Below, piece after piece: positions 1 through 8,135 of a stretch of DNA of 64,000 nucleotides (the stretch's first letter is position 1; every line of letters begins with the position of its first letter). Below the pieces are notes generated by a model that did no database searches, was not told the origin of the DNA, and was given only the letters and a program-made list of their open reading frames with translations. A program made the position numbers and the translations under genes. Origin of the DNA: Flavobacteriaceae bacterium LYZ1037 (GTDB lineage: Bacteria; Bacteroidota; Bacteroidia; Flavobacteriales; Flavobacteriaceae); contig QFWS01000004.1 in the NCBI GenBank assembly GCA_003144015.1, positions 124,001-188,000 of the forward strand, written 5' to 3'.

Positions 1-422
1 TAGCGTTAAATTATGCGAATACTCCAGAAGGTGTAAGGGCTCAAGAGATAATAGACAATGTGTTACCTAAATTAGCAAATAAAGAGTTTGTAGATAGTGA
101 AACAGATGATAATTACAAAGTAGTTTACTATTTCACCAATACAACTAAAGAAGCCATAGAGGCGTTTAAAACAGCTTTAGATAAAGAAATTGAAAAAGTA
201 AACGTTTATAATTTATCCATTTCTGAAGATATTTATAATCCAACGACAACCTTTGTTATTATCCATGGATTAAAAAGTAAAGATGGAGCTCTAGGTTATG
301 CCGAATCATTAGAGGAGAAAAAGAAAGATAAAATAAAGCATGATCATTTTGCTGTGTCTTCTACTAATTACAGAATCATACAAATTCACAAGAATTTTGA
401 TGAGTATTTAAATATTGAATAA
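1..422 (+). CDS. porW: PorW/SprE-like type IX secretion lipoprotein, C-terminal end only
   Basis: The window opens inside a plus-strand reading frame that is open from the first bases (codons in frame with position 3) and stops at 422, so only about 139 C-terminal residues are present. A GTG at 60 lies inside the frame and is not the real start. The tail is charged and helical and reads as the end of a long tetratricopeptide protein. Its position directly before a bactofilin and the atp operon matches the place of porW/sprE in Flavobacteriaceae as I remember it. That family is a periplasmic lipoprotein needed for type IX secretion and gliding. The assignment rests on context plus a short tail, so it is moderate. 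Confidence 0.55.
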   Translation, partial: ALNYANTPEGVRAQEIIDNVLPKLANKEFVDSETDDNYKVVYYFTNTTKEAIEAFKTALDKEIEKVNVYNLSISEDIYNPTTTFVIIHGLKSKDGALGYAESLEEKKKDKIKHDHFAVSSTNYRIIQIHKNFDEYLNIE

Positions 423-441
423 CTATTAAAAACAGTTCATT

Positions 442-867
442 ATGTTTTCTGAAAATAAAAAAGACAAAACAAGCCTTGAATTAACATCAAGTCAAAATAT
501 TGTCTCTAAAGGCACAAAAATTGTTGGAGATTTAACAAGTGAAGGCGATTTAAGAATAGATGGAACTATTGAAGGGAATTTAAAAACACCTGGAAAAGTA
601 GTTGTTGGTAAGACAGGATATGTTAAAGGAACTTTAAGTGGTACTGATGCTTATTTTGAAGGGAAATTTTCAGGTAAATTATCGTTGTCTGGAACTTTAT
701 CTTTAAAATCTACAGCACATATAGAAGGTGAAGTTGTTTTAGGAAAACTAGAAGTGGAGCCTGGTGCAACATTTAATGTAACTTGTGCTATGAAAGGCGC
801 TGTAAAAGATTTTAACTCTAGAAGTGAACAAAAAGAACTCCCAAAATCCGGACAAGAAACAGCTTAA
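442..867 (+). CDS. Bactofilin (polymer-forming cytoskeletal protein)
   Basis: 141 residues. Residues about 20-118 form the right-handed beta-helix typical of bactofilins, seen as repeating hydrophobic-glycine turns such as 'GDLTSEGDLRIDGTIEGNL' and 'GTLSLKSTAHIEGEVV'. The flanking ends are polar and disordered. Bactofilins self-assemble into membrane-associated filaments that localise cell-envelope enzymes. The gene starts 19 bases after the preceding stop. Its last 44 bases overlap the next gene, which suggests translational coupling to the ATP synthase accessory genes. No membrane segment is seen. The family call is secure; the cellular role in this organism is inferred. Confidence 0.93.
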   Translation: MFSENKKDKTSLELTSSQNIVSKGTKIVGDLTSEGDLRIDGTIEGNLKTPGKVVVGKTGYVKGTLSGTDAYFEGKFSGKLSLSGTLSLKSTAHIEGEVVLGKLEVEPGATFNVTCAMKGAVKDFNSRSEQKELPKSGQETA

Positions 868-1066
868 TACTTACGCTCGTTATTCCAGTATTGCTTTCCA
901 AATGTTTGCTATTATTGGCATTGGGGCTTTTATTGGTGTAAAATTAGACGATGCTTTTCCAAACAAACACAACCTCTACACCATTATTCTATCTTTAGTG
1001 TTTGTAATTTTTGCTATTGTTTTTGTAATAAGACGTATTATTGCAATCTCAAAAGAAGACAATTAA
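824..1066 (+). CDS. AtpZ/AtpI-type ATP synthase accessory membrane protein
   Basis: 80 residues with two predicted membrane helices (about 22-44 and 51-73) and the core 'ARYSSIAFQMFAIIGIGAFIG', typical of AtpZ/AtpI-like proteins encoded at the head of atp operons. Such proteins help c-ring assembly or magnesium/calcium uptake in other bacteria. The start is a GTG at 824 inside the bactofilin gene (44-base overlap); no in-frame ATG is available before the first helix, so GTG is favoured. The stop abuts the next start at 1067. The position just ahead of atpB supports the call. Confidence 0.8.
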   Translation: MNKKNSQNPDKKQLNTYARYSSIAFQMFAIIGIGAFIGVKLDDAFPNKHNLYTIILSLVFVIFAIVFVIRRIIAISKEDN

Positions 1067-1468
1067 ATGAATCCAGCTTTTAAATCTAGACAACTTTCGT
1101 TTTTAATTCAAAATATAGCAGTAACCCTTATTTTATTTGGGATACACAGTTATTTGCTATTTCATTTTGCTGAAAATATCAACTTTATTATTCCTTTATG
1201 GCAAGTATATGTCTTTCATTTTGTGGTTACCACCTTATTATATTCAGTCATTAATTTTCAATACTCTAGAGGGAAAACCGAAATTTTCAACTTATTTATG
1301 GGGTTTACCTTCTTAAAAATGATTTTAGCTATCGTTTTTTTACTCCCAGTTTTGTTATCAGATACAGAACATAAACAGCCAGATGTATTCAACTTTTTTA
1401 TCCCTTACTTTTTATACTTGTTTTTTGAAGTCTTTTCTTTAACAAGTTTCCTTCAAAAAAAGCCTTGA
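1067..1468 (+). CDS. Small four-helix membrane protein of the atp operon (DUF6168-like)
   Basis: 133 residues with four hydrophobic segments (about 10-32, 43-63, 74-96, 104-126) and short polar loops, so an integral inner-membrane protein. It begins on the base after the previous stop. I recognise it as the DUF6168-type protein that sits between the AtpZ-like gene and atpB in Flavobacteriaceae. Its place is the one taken by AtpI in other bacteria, so a chaperone-like role in rotor or stator assembly is a reasonable inference. No catalytic motif is visible. The gene ends 112 bases before atpB, which has its own promoter. Confidence 0.65.
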   Translation: MNPAFKSRQLSFLIQNIAVTLILFGIHSYLLFHFAENINFIIPLWQVYVFHFVVTTLLYSVINFQYSRGKTEIFNLFMGFTFLKMILAIVFLLPVLLSDTEHKQPDVFNFFIPYFLYLFFEVFSLTSFLQKKP

Positions 1469-1511
1469 AAACCCTCTAAAAACAAGGCTTTAAATAATCA
1501 TTAAAAAAGTG

Positions 1512-1542
1512 TTTGACATTTAATATAATGTACGTACATTTG
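1512..1542 (+). promoter_or_regulatory. Bacteroidota sigma-ABfr promoter for atpB, with palindrome
   Basis: A -33 element TTTG (1512-1515) and a -7 element TACATTTG (1535-1542) are separated by exactly 19 bases, matching the Bacteroidota consensus TTTG-N19-TAnnTTTG. The -7 region overlaps a perfect 14-bp palindrome, AATGTACGTACATT (1527-1540), which could be an operator. The predicted transcript start near 1548 leaves about a 33-base leader before the atpB ATG. Confidence 0.8.
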
Positions 1543-1580
1543 CACGGAATTTAAAGCAAGGTATTTTTAATCAATACATA

Positions 1581-2666
1581 ATGACATTAAGCACCTTTAA
1601 AAACGTATTTTTTTCTGCAGTATTTATAGCAACTACATTTGTTGGACATGCATCAGAAAACCCAGAGAACGAGAACGATAAAGAGTTCAATGCCAAAGAA
1701 ATGATTATGCATCACGTTAAGGATGCGCATGAGTTTCATGTTGTTGATTGGAATGGTAAACCAATTACCATTGCTTTACCTATTATTCTGTGGACAGATC
1801 AAGGATTAACAACCTTCATGTCTAGCGAGTTTCATCACGACGATTCAGGATCTCATATTGTAGAGAAAGATGGTATGAAATTCGTAAAATTTCACGAAAA
1901 AATATATCAGTTAGATGTTGATGCTCAGGAGGTTTCTTTCGATGCAGAACACCATCCAACTAATGCTAGCTTACCAACAGACTTGTCAATTACACGAAAT
2001 GTGTTTATGATGTGGATTTCGGTAATTACTTTATTACTTGTTTTTATATCTACAGCTAGAGTTTATAAAAAATCTAATAACAAGGTTCCAACTGGAATCG
2101 CTGGGTTTATGGAACCATTAATTGTTTTTGTACGCGACGAGATTGCAAAACCAATGATTGGAGAGCATAAATACAAAAAATACATGCCATATTTATTAAC
2201 CGTATTTTTCTTTATATGGATTAATAATATTTTTGGATTGATTCCAATTATTAATGGAGCAAACGTAAGTGGAAACATTGCCTTTACATTAACCTTGGCA
2301 GTATTTACTTTTATTATTACAACCATTAGTGGAAATAAAAACTATTGGAAACATATTTTCTGGATGCCAGGAGTTCCTGTTCCAATGAAAATATTTTTAA
2401 TGCCTATAGAAATAGTTGGAATGTTTGTTAAACCAATCTCTTTAATGATTCGTTTATTTGCAAATATTACAGCAGGACATATTATTATTTTAGCCTTAAT
2501 GTCTTTAATATTTATTTTTGAGACCATTGCTGTAGCACCAGTTTCAGTAGCGTTCGCATTATTTATCGGATTAATAGAAATTGTAGTTACTGCAATTCAA
2601 GCATATATATTTACCGTGTTGTCTGCCTTGTATATTGGCATGGCAACCGAAGAAGCTCATCATTAA
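1581..2666 (+). CDS. atpB: F0F1 ATP synthase subunit a
   Basis: 361 residues. The N-terminal 140 or so include a signal-like segment and a His-rich periplasmic extension, as is usual in Bacteroidota subunit a. The remainder is the five- to six-helix core of the proton channel. The motif 'MIRLFANITAGHIIIL' carries the essential stator arginine (Arg291), followed by the conserved terminal helix with 'EIVVTAIQAYIFTVL'. The protein forms the two half-channels that pass protons to the c-ring. It is the first gene behind the promoter at 1512-1542 and is followed 20 bases later by atpE. Confidence 0.97.
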   Translation: MTLSTFKNVFFSAVFIATTFVGHASENPENENDKEFNAKEMIMHHVKDAHEFHVVDWNGKPITIALPIILWTDQGLTTFMSSEFHHDDSGSHIVEKDGMKFVKFHEKIYQLDVDAQEVSFDAEHHPTNASLPTDLSITRNVFMMWISVITLLLVFISTARVYKKSNNKVPTGIAGFMEPLIVFVRDEIAKPMIGEHKYKKYMPYLLTVFFFIWINNIFGLIPIINGANVSGNIAFTLTLAVFTFIITTISGNKNYWKHIFWMPGVPVPMKIFLMPIEIVGMFVKPISLMIRLFANITAGHIIILALMSLIFIFETIAVAPVSVAFALFIGLIEIVVTAIQAYIFTVLSALYIGMATEEAHH

Positions 2667-2686
2667 TTAATTTAAATTTTATAACT

Positions 2687-2893
2687 ATGACTATTACAGG
2701 AATCGCAGCAATCGGAGCTGGTTTAGCAGCAATTGGAGCTGGAATGGGAATTGGAAGAATCGGTGGTTCTGCTATGGATGCCATGGCACGTCAACCGGAA
2801 ATCCAAGGAAAAATCCAAACTTCAGCGCTTATTTTAGCAGCTTTCGTAGAAGCAGTAGCACTTTTTGGTGTTGTTGCTGCATTAATCGTTTAA
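2687..2893 (+). CDS. atpE: F0F1 ATP synthase subunit c
   Basis: 68 residues forming a helical hairpin. Helix 1 carries the glycine/alanine packing pattern 'GAGLAAIGAGMGIGRIGG', the polar loop is 'ARQPE', and helix 2 carries the ion-binding Glu55 in 'AAFVEAVALFG'. The residue after Glu55 is alanine, not the Ser/Thr common in sodium-binding rings, so a proton ring is favoured. This proteolipid assembles into the rotating c-ring. The gene is followed by an unusually structured 158-base gap with a 12-bp perfect hairpin, which may set the c:b expression ratio. Confidence 0.97.
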   Translation: MTITGIAAIGAGLAAIGAGMGIGRIGGSAMDAMARQPEIQGKIQTSALILAAFVEAVALFGVVAALIV

Positions 2894-2907
2894 TTATGAT
2901 TATGAAG

Positions 2908-2940
2908 TATAGAGGTAACGGTTGGTTACCTCTATATTTT
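2908..2940 (+). terminator. Hairpin between atpE and atpF (attenuator or RNA-processing site)
   Basis: A perfect 12-bp inverted repeat (2908-2919 and 2925-2936) with a 5-base loop GGTTG is followed by TTTT. It looks like an intrinsic terminator inside the operon, 15 bases after the atpE stop. Two smaller hairpins follow, TGAGGC-TT-GCCTCA (2991-3004) and CCCAC-AC-GTGGG (3015-3026). Confidence 0.7.
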
Positions 2941-3051
2941 AATTAAATTTCATCATCCTTAAGGGAGGACATAGGAAATAATTTTAAATTTGAGGCTTGC
3001 CTCATAAAATTGAACCCACACGTGGGATTAAAAAACTAAATAAATTAAGAA

Positions 3052-3546
3052 ATGGATTTAATTACACCCGGTTTAGGACTTGTCTTTTGGACAGTAATTA
3101 CATTTTTGTTTTTGCTTATTATCTTAAAAAAGTTTGCTTGGAAACCTATTCTTGGAGCCGTAAGCGATAGAGAAGAAGGTATAAAAAAAGCATTAGCATC
3201 TGCAGAAAACGCTCGTAAAGAGATGGAGAACCTTCATGCAGATAACGAGCGTATTTTAAAAGAAGCTAGAGCAGAACGTGAAGCTTTACTTAAAGAAGCT
3301 CGTGATATTAAAGTTAAAATGATTGATGACGCTAAAGATGAAGCTCAGGCTCAAGCTAATAAAATAATAGAACAGGCTCAAGCTGCCATTGAAAGTGAAA
3401 AGAAAGCTGCCATGGCTGAACTTAAAAACCATGTTGCAGGATTATCTATAGAAATCGCTGAAAAAGTAGTACGTGCAGAATTATCTAATAAAGACAAGCA
3501 AATACAATTGGTTGAGTCTATGTTAGGTGAAGCAAAATTAAACTAA
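3052..3546 (+). CDS. atpF: F0F1 ATP synthase subunit b
   Basis: 164 residues. An N-terminal membrane helix (about 5-28, 'LGLVFWTVITFLFLLIILKKF') is followed by a long Ala/Glu/Lys-rich helix that forms the peripheral stalk dimer. This is the standard subunit b plan and length. It tethers subunit a to the catalytic head through delta. It starts 158 bases after atpE behind a set of hairpins and is separated by only 6 bases from atpH, so it is probably translated as part of the atpFHA segment. Confidence 0.96.
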   Translation: MDLITPGLGLVFWTVITFLFLLIILKKFAWKPILGAVSDREEGIKKALASAENARKEMENLHADNERILKEARAEREALLKEARDIKVKMIDDAKDEAQAQANKIIEQAQAAIESEKKAAMAELKNHVAGLSIEIAEKVVRAELSNKDKQIQLVESMLGEAKLN

Positions 3547-3552
3547 GATATA

Positions 3553-4089
3553 ATGGCAGGAGCAAGAGCAGCAATACGTTATGCAAAAGCAGTTTTAAGT
3601 TTAGCATCAGATAAAAATACAGCTAAAGCTGTAAATAATGATATGAAGCTAATTACTAAAACTATTGCAGAAAGCAAAGACTTAAACGATATGCTTCAAA
3701 ATCCTGTAGTGGGTTCTTCAATTAAAAAAACAATTTTATTAGATATCTTTAAAGACGCTAATGAAATTACAAATAATTTAATTGACACCTTAATTACAAA
3801 TAAAAGATTGCCACTTTTAGAGCAAGTAGCTTTAAAATACAATCTGTTATTTGACGAATTAACAGGAACTCAAATAGCACAAGTTACAACAGCAATACCT
3901 TTAACAGACGATTTAAGAGTTAAGGTGTTAGCTAAAGTAAAAGAGCTTACAGGAAAAGATGTTGAAATAAAAAGCACCATAGACGAAAGTATATTGGGAG
4001 GTTTTATTTTACGTGTTGGAGATATTCAATACAATGCAAGTATTGCAAACAAATTAAATAAGTTAAAAAGAGAATTTACATTAAACTAA
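3553..4089 (+). CDS. atpH: F0F1 ATP synthase subunit delta
   Basis: 178 residues with the OSCP/delta layout: an N-terminal helical bundle beginning 'AAIRYAKAVLSLA', and a C-terminal part with the characteristic 'LGGFILRVGDIQYNASIANKLNKL'. It links the top of the alpha3beta3 head to the b-subunit stalk. It starts 6 bases after atpF and ends 27 bases before atpA. Nothing unusual is seen. Confidence 0.95.
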   Translation: MAGARAAIRYAKAVLSLASDKNTAKAVNNDMKLITKTIAESKDLNDMLQNPVVGSSIKKTILLDIFKDANEITNNLIDTLITNKRLPLLEQVALKYNLLFDELTGTQIAQVTTAIPLTDDLRVKVLAKVKELTGKDVEIKSTIDESILGGFILRVGDIQYNASIANKLNKLKREFTLN

Positions 4090-4116
4090 GATATTTTTAT
4101 CTAAATATTAAATAAG

Positions 4117-5697
4117 ATGGCAGAAGTAAAACCGGCTGAAATATCAGCAATCTTAAAACAACAACTTTCAGGATTTGAAGCAGGAGCGACATTAGATGAG
4201 GTTGGAACAGTACTAACAGTAGGAGATGGTATTGTACGAGCTTATGGATTAGCTAACGCTCAATATGGTGAGTTAGTAGAATTTGAAGGAGGCTTAGAAG
4301 GTATTGTACTGAATCTTGAAGAAGATAACGTAGGTATTGTATTATTAGGAACTTCGGTAGGAGTAAGAGAAGGTTCTACAGTAAAACGTACAGAACGTAT
4401 CGCATCTGTTAAAGTAGGTGAAGGTATTGTTGGACGTGTTGTAGATACGTTAGGAAACCCAATCGATGGTAAAGGACCAATTGCTGGTGAAACTTATGAG
4501 ATGCCTTTAGAGCGTAAAGCTCCTGGTGTTATCTACAGAGAACCAGTAACAGAACCATTGCAAACAGGAATTAAAGCTATTGATGCCATGATTCCAGTTG
4601 GTAGAGGTCAACGTGAGTTGGTAATTGGAGATAGACAAACAGGTAAAACAGCTGTTTGTATTGATGCTATTATTAATCAAAAAGAATTTTACGATGCTGG
4701 AAATCCAGTATATTGTATATATGTAGCTATAGGTCAAAAGGCTTCAACAGTAGCTTTAATTGCTAAAACTTTAGAAGAAAAAGGCGCTTTAGCTTACACA
4801 ACAATAGTTGCAGCAAATGCATCAGATCCTGCAGCCATGCAAGTTTATGCACCTTTTACAGGAGCATCTATTGGAGAGTATTTTAGAGACACTGGTCGTC
4901 CAGCATTAATTGTATTTGATGATTTATCAAAACAAGCCGTTGCTTACCGTGAGGTTTCTTTATTATTACGTCGCCCTCCAGGACGTGAAGCTTATCCTGG
5001 TGATGTATTTTACTTACACTCAAGATTATTAGAGCGTTCTGCAAAAATTATTAATAATGATGCAATTGCTAAAGAAATGAATGACCTTCCAGATGTTTTA
5101 AAACCTTTGGTTAAAGGTGGTGGTTCTTTAACAGCATTACCAATTATTGAAACTCAAGCAGGTGACGTTTCAGCATATATTCCAACAAACGTAATTTCAA
5201 TTACAGATGGACAAATTTTCTTAGATGGAGATTTATTTAACTCTGGTGTACGTCCAGCAATTAACGTAGGTATTTCGGTATCTCGTGTTGGTGGTAATGC
5301 TCAGATTAAATCCATGAAAAAAGTATCTGGTACGTTAAAATTAGATCAGGCTCAGTATCGTGAATTAGAAGCATTCGCGAAATTTGGATCTGATTTAGAT
5401 GCCGTTACTTTAAATGTAATTAATAAAGGTAAGCGTAACGTTGAAATCTTAAAACAAGCACAAAACGATCCGTTTAAAGTTGAAGATCAAGTAGCTATTA
5501 TTTATGCGGGATCTAAAAACTTATTAAAAGATGTTCCTGTAGAGAAAGTAAAAGAATTCGAACGCGATTATTTAGAATTCTTAAAGGCGAAACATAGCGA
5601 TGTGTTAGCAACTTTAAAAGCAGGTAAATTAACTGATGAGGTTACAGATACTTTAATGACTGTAGCAAAAGATTTATCAGAAAAGTATAAAGCATAA
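4117..5697 (+). CDS. atpA: F0F1 ATP synthase subunit alpha
   Basis: 526 residues, normal length for alpha. The non-catalytic nucleotide site is visible as the Walker A motif GDRQTGKT (171-178), followed by the alpha-specific '[34 protein letters not shown]' region, of which the arginine finger lies further on in '[17 protein letters not shown]'. It pairs with beta subunits in the catalytic hexamer; no beta gene follows here. A hairpin with an 8-bp stem lies between this gene and atpG. Confidence 0.98.
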   Translation: MAEVKPAEISAILKQQLSGFEAGATLDEVGTVLTVGDGIVRAYGLANAQYGELVEFEGGLEGIVLNLEEDNVGIVLLGTSVGVREGSTVKRTERIASVKVGEGIVGRVVDTLGNPIDGKGPIAGETYEMPLERKAPGVIYREPVTEPLQTGIKAIDAMIPVGRGQRELVIGDRQTGKTAVCIDAIINQKEFYDAGNPVYCIYVAIGQKASTVALIAKTLEEKGALAYTTIVAANASDPAAMQVYAPFTGASIGEYFRDTGRPALIVFDDLSKQAVAYREVSLLLRRPPGREAYPGDVFYLHSRLLERSAKIINNDAIAKEMNDLPDVLKPLVKGGGSLTALPIIETQAGDVSAYIPTNVISITDGQIFLDGDLFNSGVRPAINVGISVSRVGGNAQIKSMKKVSGTLKLDQAQYRELEAFAKFGSDLDAVTLNVINKGKRNVEILKQAQNDPFKVEDQVAIIYAGSKNLLKDVPVEKVKEFERDYLEFLKAKHSDVLATLKAGKLTDEVTDTLMTVAKDLSEKYKA

Positions 5698-5702
5698 TTA
5701 AT

Positions 5703-5729
5703 ATTCCCACGAGAGTGGGAATTTTATTT
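5703..5729 (+). terminator. Hairpin between atpA and atpG
   Basis: A perfect 8-bp inverted repeat ATTCCCAC / GTGGGAAT (5703-5710, 5715-5722) with loop GAGA is followed by TTTATTT. It resembles a weak intrinsic terminator inside the operon and also the short ATTCCC...GGGAAT elements near dut. Confidence 0.5.
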
Positions 5730-5742
5730 CATATTTTAAAAT

Positions 5743-6603
5743 ATGGCAAATTTAAAAGAAATACGTAACAGAATATCATCGGTATCTTCTACCATGCAGA
5801 TTACTAGTGCCATGAAAATGGTTTCTGCTGCAAAATTAAAGAAGGCACAAGATGCTATTACAGCTATGCGTCCTTATGCAGATAAATTGACTGAACTTTT
5901 ACAAAGTTTAAGTGCTACTTTAGATGCAGATTCAGGAAGCAAATATTCTGATCAACGTGAAGTTAATAACGTTTTAATTGTTTCAATTACGTCTAATAGA
6001 GGGTTGTGTGGTGCTTTTAATTCAAATATAATAAAGCAAACGCAAAACCTAATTAGTAATACATATGCTGGTAAAAAAGTATCTGTTTTAGCTATTGGAA
6101 AGAAAGCTAATGACGCGTTTTCAAAAAAACAAATTGTAGTTGGTAATTACAGTGAATTGTTTGACGATTTAACCTTTGATAACGTTGCAAATGTTGCAAA
6201 ACGCTTAATGAATATGTTTACTGAAGGCGAGTACGATAAAATCGTAATTGTTTATAATAAATTTAAAAATGCGGCGACTCAAGAAATCATGACGGAACAA
6301 TTCTTACCAATTGTACCTGTTGAAGCAGATGTCAATGTAAACTTAGATTATATTTTTGAGCCTTCAAAAATTGAAATCGTAGAGCAATTAATTCCAAAGT
6401 CTTTAAAGACACAGTTATTTAAAAGTATTAGAGATTCTTTTGCAAGTGAGCATGGAGCTCGTATGACTGCTATGCATAAAGCAACAGACAATGCAACTGA
6501 GTTAAGAGATCAATTAAAATTAACTTACAATAAAGCACGTCAAGCTTCTATTACCAATGAAATTCTTGAGATAGTTGGTGGAGCTGAGGCATTGAATAAT
6601 TAG
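5743..6603 (+). CDS. atpG: F0F1 ATP synthase subunit gamma
   Basis: 286 residues. The N-terminal coiled coil 'MANLKEIRNRISSVSSTMQITSAMKMVSAAKLKKA' region and the C-terminal helix 'ASEHGARMTAMHKATDNA' form the rotating shaft; the middle is the globular Rossmann-like domain with 'SITSNRGLCGAFNSN'. It couples c-ring rotation to the catalytic sites. It is the last atp gene here, ended by a clear terminator at 6697-6729. atpD and atpC are absent, as expected for Bacteroidota where they are encoded elsewhere. Confidence 0.97.
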   Translation: MANLKEIRNRISSVSSTMQITSAMKMVSAAKLKKAQDAITAMRPYADKLTELLQSLSATLDADSGSKYSDQREVNNVLIVSITSNRGLCGAFNSNIIKQTQNLISNTYAGKKVSVLAIGKKANDAFSKKQIVVGNYSELFDDLTFDNVANVAKRLMNMFTEGEYDKIVIVYNKFKNAATQEIMTEQFLPIVPVEADVNVNLDYIFEPSKIEIVEQLIPKSLKTQLFKSIRDSFASEHGARMTAMHKATDNATELRDQLKLTYNKARQASITNEILEIVGGAEALNN

Positions 6604-6660
6604 AAAAATTAATTGAGTTTTTCTAATGTTTAAAAGGGCGAAAGCATTAAACATGTAATT

Positions 6661-6687
6661 ATCACTCAAAGCGAAAGCGAAGAATCT
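6661..6687 (+). repeat. Dispersed intergenic repeat, copy 1
   Basis: The segment ends GCGAAAGCGAAGAATCT and matches the pattern TGTCATTCTGAGCGAAGCGAAGAATCT seen in better form at 12391 and 14044. It lies between atpG and its terminator. Confidence 0.6.
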
Positions 6688-6696
6688 AAATAAAAC

Positions 6697-6729
6697 AAAA
6701 ACCTAACTTTAACGAGTTAGGTTTTTTTT
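6697..6729 (+). terminator. Rho-independent terminator of the atp operon
   Basis: An 11-bp perfect stem AAAACCTAACT / AGTTAGGTTTT (6697-6707, 6714-6724) with a 6-base loop TTAACG is followed by a run of T. It separates the atp operon from the hydrolase gene. Confidence 0.9.
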
Positions 6730-6800
6730 ATGCTTAAAAATTTTCTTGTAACATTTTTCAGATTTTGTATCTAAAGAGAAAATCAACTAAAACTTAGATT

Positions 6801-7643
6801 ATGAAATCAATTAAATACATTATTTTATTTACAGTTTACTTAACCAGCTTTTCACTAGAAGCTCAAAATAACGCTTTCGAGGTTCAGGTTATAGGTAAAG
6901 GAGAACCCATATTATTATTTCCTGGTTTTACTTGTACAGGATCCGTTTGGGATGAATTAATAATTGAACTCTCTAAAACAAAAGAATGCCATATTTTTAC
7001 ATTTGCAGGTTTCGGTAACGTGCCTGCCATAGAAAAACCATGGCTTTCTAAAATTAAAAATGAAATATCTTTATATATTTCAAGCAGAAAGCTTGAAAAG
7101 GCAACAATAATTGGACATAGCTTAGGGGGTACAATAGGTTTGAGCTTAGCTATTGATGAGAATGCAGAATACCATGAAATTATTGTTGTTGATGCTTTAC
7201 CTTCAACTGGAGCCTTAATGATACCAAATTTTAACAGCGATACTATTGTTTATGATAACCCATACAATCAAAGACTATTAGATATGGATGAGAAAAATTT
7301 TGAGGCAATGGCTACTCAAATGGCATCTGGAATGGCTTTAAATACAGACAGACACCAACAAATCAAAGATTGGATATTAATGTCAGATCGCGAAACCTAT
7401 GTCTATGGTTTTACAGATTTGCTGAAATTAGATTTAAGAGAAGATATAGCAAAAATAACTGTTCCAGTAATAATTTTAGCAGCGACCAAACCTTATGGCG
7501 AAGAAACAGTTAGAAAGACCTATGAAGATCAATATAAAAATTTAAAAAATTACACCATTAAATACGCTATGGAATCAGCACATTTCATTATGTATGATCA
7601 ACCAGATTGGTTATTAGAACAGATTAATGAAGCAATGCAATAA
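6801..7643 (+). CDS. Exported alpha/beta hydrolase
   Basis: 280 residues with a signal peptide (about 1-21, cleavage near 'LEAQ'). The alpha/beta-hydrolase fold is shown by the oxyanion strand 'LLFPGFTCTG', the nucleophile elbow GHSLGG with Ser107, and a C-terminal catalytic His261 in 'ESAHFIMYDQPDW'. The substrate is unknown; esterase or peptidase activity is possible. It begins a likely three-gene operon, ending 3 bases before an ECF sigma factor. A periplasmic enzyme co-transcribed with a sigma factor and a membrane protein is an uncommon set. Confidence 0.85.
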   Translation: MKSIKYIILFTVYLTSFSLEAQNNAFEVQVIGKGEPILLFPGFTCTGSVWDELIIELSKTKECHIFTFAGFGNVPAIEKPWLSKIKNEISLYISSRKLEKATIIGHSLGGTIGLSLAIDENAEYHEIIVVDALPSTGALMIPNFNSDTIVYDNPYNQRLLDMDEKNFEAMATQMASGMALNTDRHQQIKDWILMSDRETYVYGFTDLLKLDLREDIAKITVPVIILAATKPYGEETVRKTYEDQYKNLKNYTIKYAMESAHFIMYDQPDWLLEQINEAMQ

Positions 7644-7646
7644 ACT

Positions 7647-8135
7647 ATGAGTACTTTAAAATCCAAATTTGACAGCATTTACAATGCTAATTATTCAAAA
7701 GTGTTTCGTCTGTGCCAAGGTTATACTAATGGTAACGAGACCCTATCTAAGGATTTAACTCAAGAAACTTTTATTAAGGTATGGAAGAATTTAAAATCTT
7801 TTAGAAACGACTCAAGTTTATCAACATGGATATACAGAATTACAGTTAATACATGCCTTATTGAACTTAGGAATAAAAAGTCAGTACCAATTTCAGATCA
7901 TTTAAGTCATCTTGAACAAAGTAATGACGATAGTTCAGAAAAGAAGGAATTACAACTAAACCAATTGTATTGTTGTATTGCTAAATTAAAAAATGAAAAT
8001 AAAAGTATCATTTTACTCGAATTGGAAGGCTTACCTCAAAAAGAGATTGCAGACATTATAGGTTTGAGTCATGAGGCTATTAGAGTAAGAGTTCACAGAA
8101 TTAAAAATGAATTAACTAAATGTGTTAAACAATGA
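7647..8135 (+). CDS. ECF-type RNA polymerase sigma factor
   Basis: 162 residues. Region 2 is seen at about 15-80 with 'LTQETFIKVWKNLKSFRNDSSLSTWIYRI', the -10 recognition and core-binding part. Region 4 is at about 105-160 with the helix-turn-helix 'GLPQKEIADIIGLSHEAIRVRVHRIK'. It starts 3 bases after the hydrolase stop and its stop overlaps the next start by 4 bases. The following membrane protein is the natural candidate for its anti-sigma partner. Targets cannot be deduced from the sequence. Confidence 0.95.
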   Translation: MSTLKSKFDSIYNANYSKVFRLCQGYTNGNETLSKDLTQETFIKVWKNLKSFRNDSSLSTWIYRITVNTCLIELRNKKSVPISDHLSHLEQSNDDSSEKKELQLNQLYCCIAKLKNENKSIILLELEGLPQKEIADIIGLSHEAIRVRVHRIKNELTKCVKQ

